A program made the translations under genes and the position numbers. From Mycolicibacterium neoaurum (lineage in GTDB: Bacteria > Actinomycetota > Actinomycetes > Mycobacteriales > Mycobacteriaceae): a DNA stretch of 64,000 nucleotides. The notes beneath the pieces are model-generated. The model did not search any database, was not told the DNA's origin, and saw only the letters and a program-made list of their open reading frames with translations. Of the stretch, positions 47,998 through 56,868 are shown one piece after another. The stretch's first letter is position 1; each line of letters opens with the position of its first letter. The stretch spans positions 1,798,001 through 1,862,000 of the forward strand of contig NZ_JAQIIX010000002.1 in the NCBI RefSeq assembly GCF_036946495.1, given 5' to 3'.

Positions 47998-48983
47998 AGC
48001 GCGGGCGCCTCATCGGCCGGCGGGCGCGGCTTGTTGCCCTTGGCCAGGTACAGATCGCGGTCCGCGGCAGCCAGCAGATCGGCGAACGCAGCCGGATCGT
48101 ACGCGGCTCCCACGGCGACGCCGTTGCTCACGCGGATCGGCCCGTCGCCGCTGAGCGTTTCGGCGAGTGCCCGCGCTCGGGACTCGTCGTAACCGGTGAG
48201 CACGATGACGAATTCGTCGCCGCCGAGTCTGGTGACGAGCGCACCGTCGGGCACCTGGGCGGTCCAACGCGCGGCGAGTTCGGTCAGTACGGTGTCCCCG
48301 GCTGCGTGGCCGTCACGGTCGTTCACCGACTTGAAATCGTCGATATCCAACACGATGACTGCCAGGGCTTCCTTGCGTCGCCGCGCACGGGGCAACAGAT
48401 CGTCGAGTGCGCGATTCAGGCCGGCCCGGTTCCACACCGTGGTCAGCGGATCACGGTGTCCGACATCGAGAAGAGCCGAATGCAGCAGCCCGATCACCTC
48501 GGCGATGCCCATGATGCAGGCCGGGAACATCAACAGCCACAACGGCGGGACCGGGGCGGGCGCGATCAGCAGCCCCACATCCGCACCGAGACCGAGCGCG
48601 GCCGTGACCAACCGTGCGGTCCGCGTGCGGTGCCAGCTCCTGACGAACACGGCGATGAGGATCAACGGGATCAGCGCCCAGACCTGGGCGGCCAACTCGG
48701 TATGACTGATCAACGCGATCGGCGGCGCCGCACAGGCGCAGAACAACGCAACCCGGTAGCGCCACCCGGCGGCCGGCCGGGGGAGCGCGGCCAGCAGTCC
48801 GATCGCGACCAGCGATGTCGCGATCCATTCACCCCACGCGTCGGACCGTCCGAGCGAGCTCAGTATCGCGAGCGCGTAGAAGAACAGGCAGACCGTCAGA
48901 TAGATCAGCAGGATGCGGCGGCGCAGCACCGTATTCAATACCGGCACCACCACCTCGCCCCCGCCAAGTCCCCATTCCGGCAT
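47994..48983 (-). CDS. GGDEF diguanylate cyclase, membrane-bound
   Basis: A roughly 329-aa protein with six hydrophobic helices in the N-terminal half (about residues 20-160) and a cytoplasmic GGDEF domain (about 165-315) that includes DPLTTVWNRAGL, VLDIDDFKSVND and the intact active-site RLGGDEFVIV. It should make cyclic-di-GMP. No RxxD inhibitory site precedes the GGDEF motif. I chose ATG 48983; a GTG nearer the first helix or an upstream extension to 49052 are alternatives. It is co-transcribed with the GNAT gene downstream. Confidence 0.85.
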   Translation of the reverse strand: MPEWGLGGGEVVVPVLNTVLRRRILLIYLTVCLFFYALAILSSLGRSDAWGEWIATSLVAIGLLAALPRPAAGWRYRVALFCACAAPPIALISHTELAAQVWALIPLILIAVFVRSWHRTRTARLVTAALGLGADVGLLIAPAPVPPLWLLMFPACIMGIAEVIGLLHSALLDVGHRDPLTTVWNRAGLNRALDDLLPRARRRKEALAVIVLDIDDFKSVNDRDGHAAGDTVLTELAARWTAQVPDGALVTRLGGDEFVIVLTGYDESRARALAETLSGDGPIRVSNGVAVGAAYDPAAFADLLAAADRDLYLAKGNKPRPPADEAPAL

Positions 48984-49089
48984 CCCGATTGTCCATGTTC
49001 CTACCGGATGACGCACGCCTTGGGAAATGCCGGGAAACGGGCGGATGGCCACCGGGCTACACGCAAGCGGTTGCGCGGCGCCCGTGCGG

Positions 49090-49512
49090 TCAGAAGTCGG
49101 TCCAGCCGCCCTGCACCATCGTCTGGAACTTCCAATCGCCCGCGCATTTCACCAGCAGGTCGCCGTAGCGCACCTGCCGGCTGATATCGCCCATCGTGAT
49201 GGTGGCATCGGTGACGACGAAGACCAGATTCTCGTTCAGGAACGTCGGTGTGCGGACCGAGACCATGTCGACCTGTTCTGAGCCGCCGAACTCGGAAGTC
49301 ATCTGTGCGATGTAGCGGGCGCGGTCATAGGACTCCGCCTTGCCATCGCTGACCTCGTTCAATGGAAACATCGCCTTGTCGGCCATTGCCTCGACATCCC
49401 TGGCGACGGCAAGGGCGTCGAAATGCTCGAACCAGGCCAGGACACTGGCGATGTCGGCGGGGCTCGGGGTGTATCCCGTCGGTGCGGGGTTGCCGGTGCT
49501 GAGTGCGGACAT
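49090..49512 (-). CDS. SnoaL/NTF2-like domain protein
   Basis: A 140-aa protein with the NTF2-like alpha+beta cone pattern: an N-terminal helix (SVLAWFEHFDALAVARDVEAMA), a strand-rich C-terminal half (NENLVFVVTDATITMGD and GDLLVKCAGDWKFQTMVQGG). Ligand or activity is unknown. It is divergent from a TetR regulator with a palindromic operator between them, so it is probably the regulator's target. Start ATG 49512, with GGAGAGAT upstream. Confidence 0.75.
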   Translation of the reverse strand: MSALSTGNPAPTGYTPSPADIASVLAWFEHFDALAVARDVEAMADKAMFPLNEVSDGKAESYDRARYIAQMTSEFGGSEQVDMVSVRTPTFLNENLVFVVTDATITMGDISRQVRYGDLLVKCAGDWKFQTMVQGGWTDF

Positions 49513-49533
49513 GATCTCTCCTCGATCTAATAA

Positions 49534-49566
49534 CTCCGTACAGCGTACGCCGTACATAGTACGGAG
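49534..49566. promoter_or_regulatory. Palindromic TetR operator candidate
   Basis: Outer arms CTCCGTAC (49534-49541) and GTACGGAG (49559-49566) are perfect complements. Three further GTAC/CGTACG elements lie inside, giving nested symmetry over 33 bp. The site lies 21 bp upstream of the SnoaL-like gene and 50 bp upstream of the TetR gene, suited to repress both. Confidence 0.72.
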
Positions 49567-49616
49567 ATATATCGTGGCCGTCTACGATCGACGGACAGCG
49601 AAAGGAGGATCGACCA

Positions 49617-50390
49617 TTGCCCAGCGACAAGGAGCGCTCCAGCGCCGGAGACCCGGTGCGCACCCTCGAGTTGCTGTGGCGTCGACCCTCCGGCAAGCCG
49701 ATGCGTGGTCCCCGGCAGCGCATGACCGTCGATCAAGTGGTGGAGGCCGCGATCGGCATCGCCGACGAGCACGGCCTGGGTCAGGTGACCATCCGCGCGG
49801 TGGCCGCCGCGCTGGGCGCGGCGCCGATGGCCATCTATACCTATGTGCCGGGTAAGGCCGAGCTGCTGGACCTGATGCTCGACGCCGTCTACCGGCAGAT
49901 GCCGCGCACCGACCTCACCGGAATGTCCTGGCGAGACAAGGTTTCGGCCATTGCGGACGAGAATCGGGCGATGCTGGCCCGCCACCATTGGGTCGTCGGT
50001 CTACCCACCACCCGGCCGCCGCTCGGTCCGGGGATGATGACCAAATACGAACACGAACTGAGCGCCTTCGACGGCCTCGGACTGACCGACCTGGAGATGG
50101 ACGCGGCCCTGACCCACCTACTCGGCTTCGTCGACTCGGTATCCCGGATCGCCACGGAGTCCCGCGCCGCAGCCGAGGACAGCGGCGAATCCGACGACCA
50201 GTGGTGGCAGCGGGTCGGTCCGCTGCTGGAGGGCGTCCTCGACGCCGAGCGATACCCGCTGGCCGTCCGGGTCGGCGCGGCGGCCGGCCAGACTCACCAC
50301 AGCGCCTACGACGCTGGGCACGCCTACGATTTCGGGCTCGCCCGAATCCTCGACGGATTCGCCGTACTCATAGAGCCCCGCCGCACCTGA
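49617..50390 (+). CDS. TetR/AcrR family transcriptional regulator (TetR_C type)
   Basis: A 257-aa repressor. The N-terminal helix-turn-helix is at about residues 36-82 (MTVDQVVEAAIGIADEHGLG, then RAVAAALGAAPMAIYTYV). The C-terminal ligand domain resembles the tetracycline-repressor class. Start is TTG 49617 with an excellent AAAGGAGG ribosome binding site. It probably autoregulates through the palindrome just upstream. The inducer is unknown. Confidence 0.88.
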   Translation: MPSDKERSSAGDPVRTLELLWRRPSGKPMRGPRQRMTVDQVVEAAIGIADEHGLGQVTIRAVAAALGAAPMAIYTYVPGKAELLDLMLDAVYRQMPRTDLTGMSWRDKVSAIADENRAMLARHHWVVGLPTTRPPLGPGMMTKYEHELSAFDGLGLTDLEMDAALTHLLGFVDSVSRIATESRAAAEDSGESDDQWWQRVGPLLEGVLDAERYPLAVRVGAAAGQTHHSAYDAGHAYDFGLARILDGFAVLIEPRRT

Positions 50391-50396
50391 TCGGAC

Positions 50397-51581
50397 TCAG
50401 ATGCCGAAAGCGTTGCGCAGGAACGGTGTCGAATCCGCCAGCGAGGCCAGCACCGTTCCGCTGTGGTCCTCCTCGGGATACACCTTCAACTCGACATTCT
50501 GGTTGTTGGCCACCAGCTGGTCGTAGAACGCCAGCGTCGAGGCCGGCGGCACATCGCGGTCGAGCAGGCCCACGCCCAGGAAGATTGGCCGGTCATACCC
50601 GGTGACCGGGGTCCCCATGAACTCGTTGAGCGCGTCCTCGATGCCCGGGATGCTCAGCAGCGGCTTGGTGAACATCGCCGCCGGATTCAGGTGGGCCAAT
50701 TCATCGGTCAGTGGGTGCACGCAGACCGTCTCGGCCCGGTCGGCCGCCTGAAGACCGGCCGGTGACAGCACGCTGTTGACGTCCAGGTCGGGCCGCGCCT
50801 CGCGCAGAGCTGCGAGGATATAGGCGGTGTACGCGTTGGCGACCGGGCCGAGTTCGGGCAGTTGCAGGTCGGGGCCGGCCTGCGCCACGAACTTCTGGAT
50901 GTTGGCCGGCGTCCCGGTGGCCACGACGCCCCGATAATCCAGCCCGCTGCCGGCACTGAACTCGGTGGCCCACCGGGCGCTGGCCACCGCCGCACCACCA
51001 CCCTGGGACTGTCCGACGATCGCCCACTTCGGTGAGAGTGACAGCGGCATCTTGTGCGCGGCGACGACCGAGTCGATGACGCCGTGCGCGGTGGTCACGC
51101 TGTTGAGATAGCTCATCAGCCCGGGTGTCCCGAGCCCGGCGTAGTCGCTGGCCACCACGACGTAACCCTGGTCCAGCCAGTGCGACAGGTACTCGTTGTC
51201 GCGCGGCGTGCGCGGCAGCGCCGACGGGGTGCAGTCGTCACCGAGCCCGACGGTGCCGTGCGCCCACGCGATCACCGGGTAGCCGCCCGCCGGTGCGGGC
51301 GCATGCGGGACGAACACCGCCGCGGTACTCACGGCCGGAGCTCCGTGCTGATCGGTGGTGGAGTACAGGATGCGGTAGGCGGCTCCCGCACCGGTCAGGG
51401 ACAGCTCGGGGGCCAGCGGCACGGTCTCGATCACGTTGCCCGCGGCGGGGATCGGCCCCGCGTAGAAGCGGGCATCCATCCCCGACCAGTTCGGGGCGAC
51501 CGCCTGTGCCGCCGCGGGTATGGCCAATGCGATTGTCGAGAAAAGCAATACGAGAACCCGCGCGACATGTCGAAGAGCCAT
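50397..51581 (-). CDS. Secreted lipase/esterase (secretory lipase family, alpha/beta hydrolase)
   Basis: A 394-aa protein with a cleavable signal peptide (MALRHVARVLVLLFSTIALA, cleavage near residue 27). The alpha/beta-hydrolase fold has an oxyanion-type YPVIAWAHGT, nucleophile elbow GQSQGGG, DRPIFLGVGLLDRDVP (acid) and PEEDHSG (His). This matches the secretory lipase family known from actinobacteria. Start ATG 51581. Substrates are probably lipid esters; specificity cannot be judged. Confidence 0.84.
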   Translation of the reverse strand: MALRHVARVLVLLFSTIALAIPAAAQAVAPNWSGMDARFYAGPIPAAGNVIETVPLAPELSLTGAGAAYRILYSTTDQHGAPAVSTAAVFVPHAPAPAGGYPVIAWAHGTVGLGDDCTPSALPRTPRDNEYLSHWLDQGYVVVASDYAGLGTPGLMSYLNSVTTAHGVIDSVVAAHKMPLSLSPKWAIVGQSQGGGAAVASARWATEFSAGSGLDYRGVVATGTPANIQKFVAQAGPDLQLPELGPVANAYTAYILAALREARPDLDVNSVLSPAGLQAADRAETVCVHPLTDELAHLNPAAMFTKPLLSIPGIEDALNEFMGTPVTGYDRPIFLGVGLLDRDVPPASTLAFYDQLVANNQNVELKVYPEEDHSGTVLASLADSTPFLRNAFGI

Positions 51582-51708
51582 GCCGCACACCCTAGTGGGG
51601 CCCGATCGGCGCACCTAGAGCCCGTCATCGGCGGGGTATGGTCGAACGGCGCTGGGCCGCACGGTCCAGCCCGTTGCCAGATTCTGCGCTGGCGCCCGTG
51701 ACGAGACG

Positions 51709-52929
51709 ATGACGAGGGGCCCGTCGGCCCGGACTGCGAGACCAACGATGCCGAGCGCGCCAGATCAACCGACATCGCCATCCGCGCCGGGTCGTATCCC
51801 CCGGCTGGCTGCCTGGCTGTTGGTACTGGCCGGCGCCGCGCTGCTGGCTGCCGCGCCGACTGCCGCCGAGCCGGTCCCGGATCAGGAACCCGAGCCGAGG
51901 TCGACCACGGTGGCGGTGCACACGCTGGAGCCGTTCGTGATGCGGACCGGCAATGGGGACCTGACCGGCTTCAGCATCGAGTTGTGGAACGACATCGCCA
52001 AACGCCTCGGCTGGTCCACCGAGTACGTCGATGTCGGCAGCGTCGGCGGCCAACTGGCGGCGGTCGCCTCCGGGCAGGCCGACGTCGCGGTCGGCGGCAT
52101 CTCGCTGACCGCGGATCGCGAGCGCACGTTCGACTTCTCCCATCCCACGCTGGATGCCGGCCTGCAGATCATCGTTCCGGTACACGACACCCGACCGTCG
52201 ATACCTGGCCTCGGGGGATACCTGGACTTGTTGCTGTCGCGCACCATGCTGATCTGGCTCAGTGCCGCGATCGTCGTCAGCGTCGTACCGGCACACATCT
52301 ATTGGCTGATCGAGCGGCGCAGTCCCGAACCGGTGATCGCGCGCGCGTACCTGCCGGGAATCTTCCAGGCGTTCGGCTGGGGTATCGGATCGTTGGTCGG
52401 CAAGAACGCGACCACGGCGACGCGGACGGTCACGCAGGCGTTGGCGATCCTGTGGGGTTTTGCCGGGATCGTCTTCATCTCCTTCTACTCGGCGAACCTC
52501 AGTGCCAGCCTCACCGTCGCCAAATTGGACGCCAAGATCGCCGGACCTGCCGATCTCTACGACAAGTCCGTCGCGACCGTCGGCGGCACCACCGCCGCGG
52601 AGTACCTGCGTGACATGGGTATCGACGCCACCCTCACCGACACCATCGAGGAGTCGTATCACCTGTTGCGCGAGGAGGGTTATGACGCGGTCGTCTTCGA
52701 CGCGCCGACGCTGCGCTACTACGTGGCGCACCGCGGTGAGGGTGTCGCGGTGATGGCAGGTCCGGTATTCCACGACGAGGATCAGGGTTTCGTGATGGGA
52801 TTGGATAGTCCGCTGCGCAAGCCGGTCAACCAGATGCTGTTCCAGATGCGTGAGGACGGCACCTACAACCTCATCAAGAAGAAGTGGTTCGGCGACGACA
52901 TCGCGACCACGGCGGCCGATCCCAACTGA
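51709..52929 (+). CDS. Ionotropic glutamate receptor-like channel (periplasmic-binding domain split by a two-helix pore)
   Basis: A 406-aa protein with receptor topology: a signal/anchor (residues 32-53), ligand-binding lobe S1 (about 65-165, VAVHTLEPFVMRTGNGDLTGFSIELW), helix M1 (about 179-202), a re-entrant pore region (212-232, AFGWGIGSLVGKN), helix M2 ending in SFYSANLSASLTV (258-270), and lobe S2 (275-395). The M2 end resembles the SYTANLAAFLTV gating motif of animal and plant glutamate receptors. No TVGYG potassium filter is seen. Ligand residues of an amino-acid-binding type appear present. Start ATG 51709, or ATG 51748. It could alternatively be annotated as an ABC-type binding protein, but the internal membrane pair argues against that. 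Confidence 0.8.
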   Translation: MTRGPSARTARPTMPSAPDQPTSPSAPGRIPRLAAWLLVLAGAALLAAAPTAAEPVPDQEPEPRSTTVAVHTLEPFVMRTGNGDLTGFSIELWNDIAKRLGWSTEYVDVGSVGGQLAAVASGQADVAVGGISLTADRERTFDFSHPTLDAGLQIIVPVHDTRPSIPGLGGYLDLLLSRTMLIWLSAAIVVSVVPAHIYWLIERRSPEPVIARAYLPGIFQAFGWGIGSLVGKNATTATRTVTQALAILWGFAGIVFISFYSANLSASLTVAKLDAKIAGPADLYDKSVATVGGTTAAEYLRDMGIDATLTDTIEESYHLLREEGYDAVVFDAPTLRYYVAHRGEGVAVMAGPVFHDEDQGFVMGLDSPLRKPVNQMLFQMREDGTYNLIKKKWFGDDIATTAADPN

Positions 52930-52952
52930 GGCAGCCCACCGGCATCCTTATC

Positions 52953-52987
52953 TTGACTAATTCCAGAAAACGGTCCAGACTCGTCGT
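52953..52987 (+). promoter_or_regulatory. furA promoter with overlapping FurA operator
   Basis: A consensus -35 TTGACT (52953-52958), a 17-bp AT-rich spacer (AATTCCAGAAAACGGTC) and a -10 CAGACT (52976-52981) place the start of transcription at about 52988, the furA GTG itself, so the mRNA is probably leaderless. The ATTCCAGAAAA stretch corresponds to the FurA-protected sequence described upstream of furA in mycobacteria. Confidence 0.75.
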
Positions 52988-53440
52988 GTGCCGACCGCGC
53001 AGGAGTTCCAGCAGATGCTGCGGGGCGCATCGCTTCGAGTGACGCGCCCGCGCATCGCGGTGCTCGGTGCGGTGCACCGGCATCCGCACGCCGACACCGA
53101 TACGGTGATCCGGGCCGTGCGCGCCGAACTCGCCGATGTCTCGCATCAGACCGTCTACGACTCGCTCAACGCGTTGACCGCGGCCGGCCTGCTGCGCCGC
53201 ATCCAGCCCACGGGTTCGGTGGCGCGATACGAGTCCCGGGTCGGCGACAACCACCACCACGTCGTGTGCCGCTCATGCGGCGTCATCGCCGACGTCGAGT
53301 GCGCGGTGGGGGAGGCTCCCTGTCTCACCGCGGCAGACGACCACGGGTTCACGATCGACGAGGCCGAGGTCATCTACTGGGGCCTGTGCCCCGATTGCAT
53401 TACCGCACAAGAACTTCAGCCGCACGTCGGCTCGAAGTAA
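52988..53440 (+). CDS. furA: Ferric uptake regulator-type repressor FurA
   Basis: A 150-aa metal-dependent repressor: winged-helix DNA-binding half (residues 1-80, with VSHQTVYDSLNALTAAGLL) and metal/dimerisation half with HHHVVCRSCGVIADVE (His/Cys ligands, CxxC) and a second Cys pair in GLCPDC. FurA senses iron/oxidative state and represses itself and katG. GTG start at 52988, matching the predicted leaderless transcript. katG follows after 36 bp with a good ribosome binding site (GGAAAGGA), consistent with one furA-katG operon. Confidence 0.95.
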   Translation: MPTAQEFQQMLRGASLRVTRPRIAVLGAVHRHPHADTDTVIRAVRAELADVSHQTVYDSLNALTAAGLLRRIQPTGSVARYESRVGDNHHHVVCRSCGVIADVECAVGEAPCLTAADDHGFTIDEAEVIYWGLCPDCITAQELQPHVGSK

Positions 53441-53476
53441 GTAACCAGTCCGACAGCCCCGGAAAGGATCCACCAC

Positions 53477-55663
53477 GTGCCCGAGACAAGTCCCCCGATC
53501 GGTGAAGCGCAGACCGAACCCACCGAGGCGAAATGCCCGATGGTCATCAAGCCGCCGGTCGAGGGTGGCAGCAACCGTGACTGGTGGCCCAACGCGGTCA
53601 ACCTGAAGATCCTGCAGAAGGATCCTGAGGTCATCAACCCGCACCCCGGATTCGATTACCGCGAGGCCGTGCAGAACCTGGATGTCGCGGCACTCACCGC
53701 CGATGTCGACGCCGTGATGACCGACTCGCAGGACTGGTGGCCCGCCGACTTCGGCCACTACGGCCCGTTCTTCGTCCGGATGACCTGGCACGCCGCAGGC
53801 ACCTACCGGGTGGCCGACGGCCGCGGCGGCGGCGGTAAGGGCATGCAGCGCTTCGCCCCGCTCAACAGCTGGCCCGACAACGTCAGCCTGGACAAGGCCC
53901 GTCGGTTGCTGTGGCCGGTGAAGAAGAAGTACGGCAAGCAGCTGTCCTGGTCGGATCTGCTGGTGTTCGCCGGCAACCGGGCACTGGAGAAGATGGGTTT
54001 CACCACCGCCGGTTTCGCGTTCGGTAGGCCCGACTACTGGGAGCCCGAGGAGGATATCTACTGGGGCGCCGAGCACGAGTGGCTGGGCAGCCAGGAGCGG
54101 TACGCGGGCGCCAACGGTGACCGCACCAAGTTGGAGAACCCGCTGGGCGCCAGCCACATGGGTCTGATCTACGTCAATCCTGAAGGCCCGGAGGGCAAGC
54201 CGGATCCGCTCGCGGCGGCAACCGATATCCGCGAGACCTTCGGCCGGATGGCGATGAACGATGTGGAGACCGCGGCGCTGATCGTCGGTGGTCACACCTT
54301 CGGCAAGACTCACGGCGCCACCGAGGTCGAGAACGGACCCGAGCCCGAGGCTGCACCGCTGGAGAGCCAGGGCCTCGGCTGGGCCAACTCCGGCGTGGGC
54401 AACGAGACCGTCAGCAGTGGTCTCGAGGTGACTTGGACGCACACCCCGACCAAGTGGGACAACAGCTTCCTGGAGATCCTGTACGGCAACGAATGGGAAC
54501 TCGTGAAGAGCCCCGCCGGTGCCTACCAGTGGCAGCCCAAGGACGGCGGTTGGGCCAACTCGGTGCCGATGGCCCAGGGCAACGGCCGCACCCATCCGGG
54601 CATGCTGACCACCGACCTCACTATGCGGATGGATCCGGGCTTCGAGAAGATCACCCGGCGCTGGCTGGATCACCCCGAGGAGCTGGCCGAGGAATTCGCC
54701 AAGGCCTGGTTCAAGCTGCTGCACCGCGATATGGGACCGGTGAGCCGCTACCTGGGCCCGCTGGTTCCGAAGCAGACGTGGCTGTGGCAGGACATCGTTC
54801 CGGAGGGCACCCCACTCTCGGATGCCGATGTGGCGAAGCTCAAGACGGCGATCGCCGACTCGGGTCTGACTGTCTCCCAGCTCGTCTCGACGGCCTGGAA
54901 GGCTGCGGCGTCCTACCGCAACAGCGATATGCGCGGCGGCGCCAACGGTGGCCGCATCCGGTTGCAGCCGCAGATCGGCTGGGAATCCAACGAGACCGAC
55001 GAACTGACGCCGGTGATCGCCAAGCTCGAGGAGATCCAGGGCTCGGCCGGAGTTGACGTCTCCTTCGCCGACCTGGTCGTTCTCGGTGGCGTCGTGGGCC
55101 TGGAGAAGGCCATCAAGGCAGCCGGTTTCGATGTCGCGGTACCCTTCACCTCCGGTCGCGGCGATGCCACCCAGGAACAGACCGATGTCGAGTCGTTCGC
55201 CTACCTGGAGCCCAAGGCCGACGGCTTCCGCAACTACGTGGGCAAGGGCCTGCCGCTGCCCGCGGAGTACCAGCTGATCGACAAGGCCAACCTGCTGGGT
55301 CTGTCGGCTCCCGAGATGACCGTCCTGATCGGCGGACTGCGGGTGCTGGACACCAACTTCGGTGGCACCAAGCTCGGTGTGTTCACCGACAACCCGGGCG
55401 CGCTGACGAACGACTTCTTCGTCAACCTGCTCGACATGGGCACCAAGTGGGCGCCCGCGCCCGCCGATGACGGCACCTATGTCGGTACCGATCGCGCCAG
55501 TGGGGCCGAGAAGTTCACCGCCAGCCGGGTCGATCTGCTGTTCGGGTCGAACTCCCAGCTGCGGGCCTTCGCCGAGGTGTACGCCGAGGACGAGGCCAAG
55601 CAGAAGTTCGTCGAGGACTTCGTCGCCGCGTGGACCAAGGTGGCCAATGCCGATCTGTTCTAG
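53477..55663 (+). CDS. katG: Catalase-peroxidase KatG
   Basis: A 728-aa bifunctional haem enzyme that removes peroxide and, in mycobacteria, activates isoniazid. Distal active site RMTWHAAGTYR (Arg101, Trp104, His105); Met-Tyr-Trp adduct partners Tyr232 and Met258; proximal haem ligand His273 in GGHTFGKTHG. The residue aligned with M. tuberculosis Ser315 is a serine (Ser314, in VSSGLEV). The C-terminal half is the usual inactive duplicated domain. Start GTG 53477. It is followed by a strong hairpin terminator. Confidence 0.97.
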   Translation: MPETSPPIGEAQTEPTEAKCPMVIKPPVEGGSNRDWWPNAVNLKILQKDPEVINPHPGFDYREAVQNLDVAALTADVDAVMTDSQDWWPADFGHYGPFFVRMTWHAAGTYRVADGRGGGGKGMQRFAPLNSWPDNVSLDKARRLLWPVKKKYGKQLSWSDLLVFAGNRALEKMGFTTAGFAFGRPDYWEPEEDIYWGAEHEWLGSQERYAGANGDRTKLENPLGASHMGLIYVNPEGPEGKPDPLAAATDIRETFGRMAMNDVETAALIVGGHTFGKTHGATEVENGPEPEAAPLESQGLGWANSGVGNETVSSGLEVTWTHTPTKWDNSFLEILYGNEWELVKSPAGAYQWQPKDGGWANSVPMAQGNGRTHPGMLTTDLTMRMDPGFEKITRRWLDHPEELAEEFAKAWFKLLHRDMGPVSRYLGPLVPKQTWLWQDIVPEGTPLSDADVAKLKTAIADSGLTVSQLVSTAWKAAASYRNSDMRGGANGGRIRLQPQIGWESNETDELTPVIAKLEEIQGSAGVDVSFADLVVLGGVVGLEKAIKAAGFDVAVPFTSGRGDATQEQTDVESFAYLEPKADGFRNYVGKGLPLPAEYQLIDKANLLGLSAPEMTVLIGGLRVLDTNFGGTKLGVFTDNPGALTNDFFVNLLDMGTKWAPAPADDGTYVGTDRASGAEKFTASRVDLLFGSNSQLRAFAEVYAEDEAKQKFVEDFVAAWTKVANADLF

Positions 55664-55693
55664 GCGGACCTGAACCAATCTGCAGCCCTCGAT

Positions 55694-55723
55694 CCAGGCC
55701 GGTTCCTTCGGGAACCGGCCTGG
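55694..55723 (+). terminator. katG terminator (TTCG tetraloop)
   Basis: A perfect 13-bp GC-rich stem (55694-55706 with 55711-55723) is closed by a UUCG tetraloop, 30 bp after the katG stop. There is no clear T-tract, as is common for mycobacterial hairpin terminators. Confidence 0.75.
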
Positions 55724-55822
55724 TCGTGGTTGTGCGGGCTTTCAGTGCGCCGAACCTGAAGAAGATGCCGGAGAATGCGCGAATCCTCGCAATCTTGTGC
55801 AGATTCGGCGCGGAAGGCCGGT

Positions 55823-56767
55823 CTAGTGCGCGGCGGCCTTCTTCTTGCCGAAGGGCAGCACGTGCACGATCAGCGCGACGACCGCGCCGATGATCAACCC
55901 GACCACCGCCGAGATCCCGGTGTTGACCAACCAGGCCACCCCACCCTCGAACACGCCGATGGCATGCGCGGTCCAGTGTTCGGCGTCGTGGACCAACTCG
56001 TACGGCGGGCGCAAGCCGGCCTCGTAGCTCTGTGCCAGCAGGATGTGACCGCCGACCCACAGCATGGCCACCGTTCCGACGATGGACAGTGTGGACAGCA
56101 CCTTGGGCATCGCGGCGACCAGTCCGCGACCCATCTTCTGGGCGAAGGCCGAGCTGCGTTGTGCCAGAGCCAATCCCGCGTCATCCATCTTCACGATGAG
56201 CGCGACGACGCCGTACACCGCGGCGGTGATCACGATGGCCACGATCACCAGACTTGCCAGCCGCAGCCAGAACGTCTGCTCGGCCACCTCGTTGAGTGCG
56301 ATAACCATGATTTCGGCGGACAGGATGAAGTCGGTGCGGATGGCCCCGGATGTCATCGTCTTCTCGACATCCTCACCGGCCACCGCCGCCGGCGCGGCGT
56401 GCCCGTCACCACCGGAGATCCAGCCCCACACCTTCTCGGCGCCTTCGAAGCACAGGAACGTCGCCCCGGCCATCAACAGGTAGGGCAGCGCCCACGGCGC
56501 GAAGATGCTCAGCAGCAGCGCGGCGGGCAGGATGAACACCAGCTTGTTGCGCAGCGACCCGATGGCGATGCGCTTGATCATCGGCACCTCGCGGTCGGCG
56601 GTGATGCCCTGCACATACTGCGGCGTCACCGCGGTGTCGTCGATGACGACGCCCGCGGCCTTCGCGGTGGCCCGCCCGGCAGCGGCGCCGATATCGTCCA
56701 CCGACGCGGCGGCGAGGCGGGCCAAGGCGGCCACGTCGTCGAGGAGTCCGAACAGGCCTGCGCTCAT
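55823..56767 (-). CDS. DUF808 inner-membrane protein (YedI-like)
   Basis: A 314-aa protein beginning MSAGLFGLLDDVAALARLAA, the typical DUF808 start. It has six or so membrane helices and the conserved segments TPQYVQGITADREVPMIKRIA and DFILSAEIMVIALNEV. The function is unknown in all bacteria I know of. The start is ATG 56767. It is convergent with katG. Confidence 0.88.
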   Translation of the reverse strand: MSAGLFGLLDDVAALARLAAASVDDIGAAAGRATAKAAGVVIDDTAVTPQYVQGITADREVPMIKRIAIGSLRNKLVFILPAALLLSIFAPWALPYLLMAGATFLCFEGAEKVWGWISGGDGHAAPAAVAGEDVEKTMTSGAIRTDFILSAEIMVIALNEVAEQTFWLRLASLVIVAIVITAAVYGVVALIVKMDDAGLALAQRSSAFAQKMGRGLVAAMPKVLSTLSIVGTVAMLWVGGHILLAQSYEAGLRPPYELVHDAEHWTAHAIGVFEGGVAWLVNTGISAVVGLIIGAVVALIVHVLPFGKKKAAAH

Positions 56768-56868
56768 GCTCCGAAAGGCTAGCCGGTAGCGCGGTCGGTG
56801 GCGACGGCACAGCGAACACGGGGGGGATCCCGGTGCCCGACGGCGCCGTGAGCACCTGATAAGGATTG

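Noticed and set aside
53477..55663. Isoniazid-resistance substitution in KatG
   Set aside because: The position aligned with Ser315 is serine and the catalytic and adduct residues are intact.
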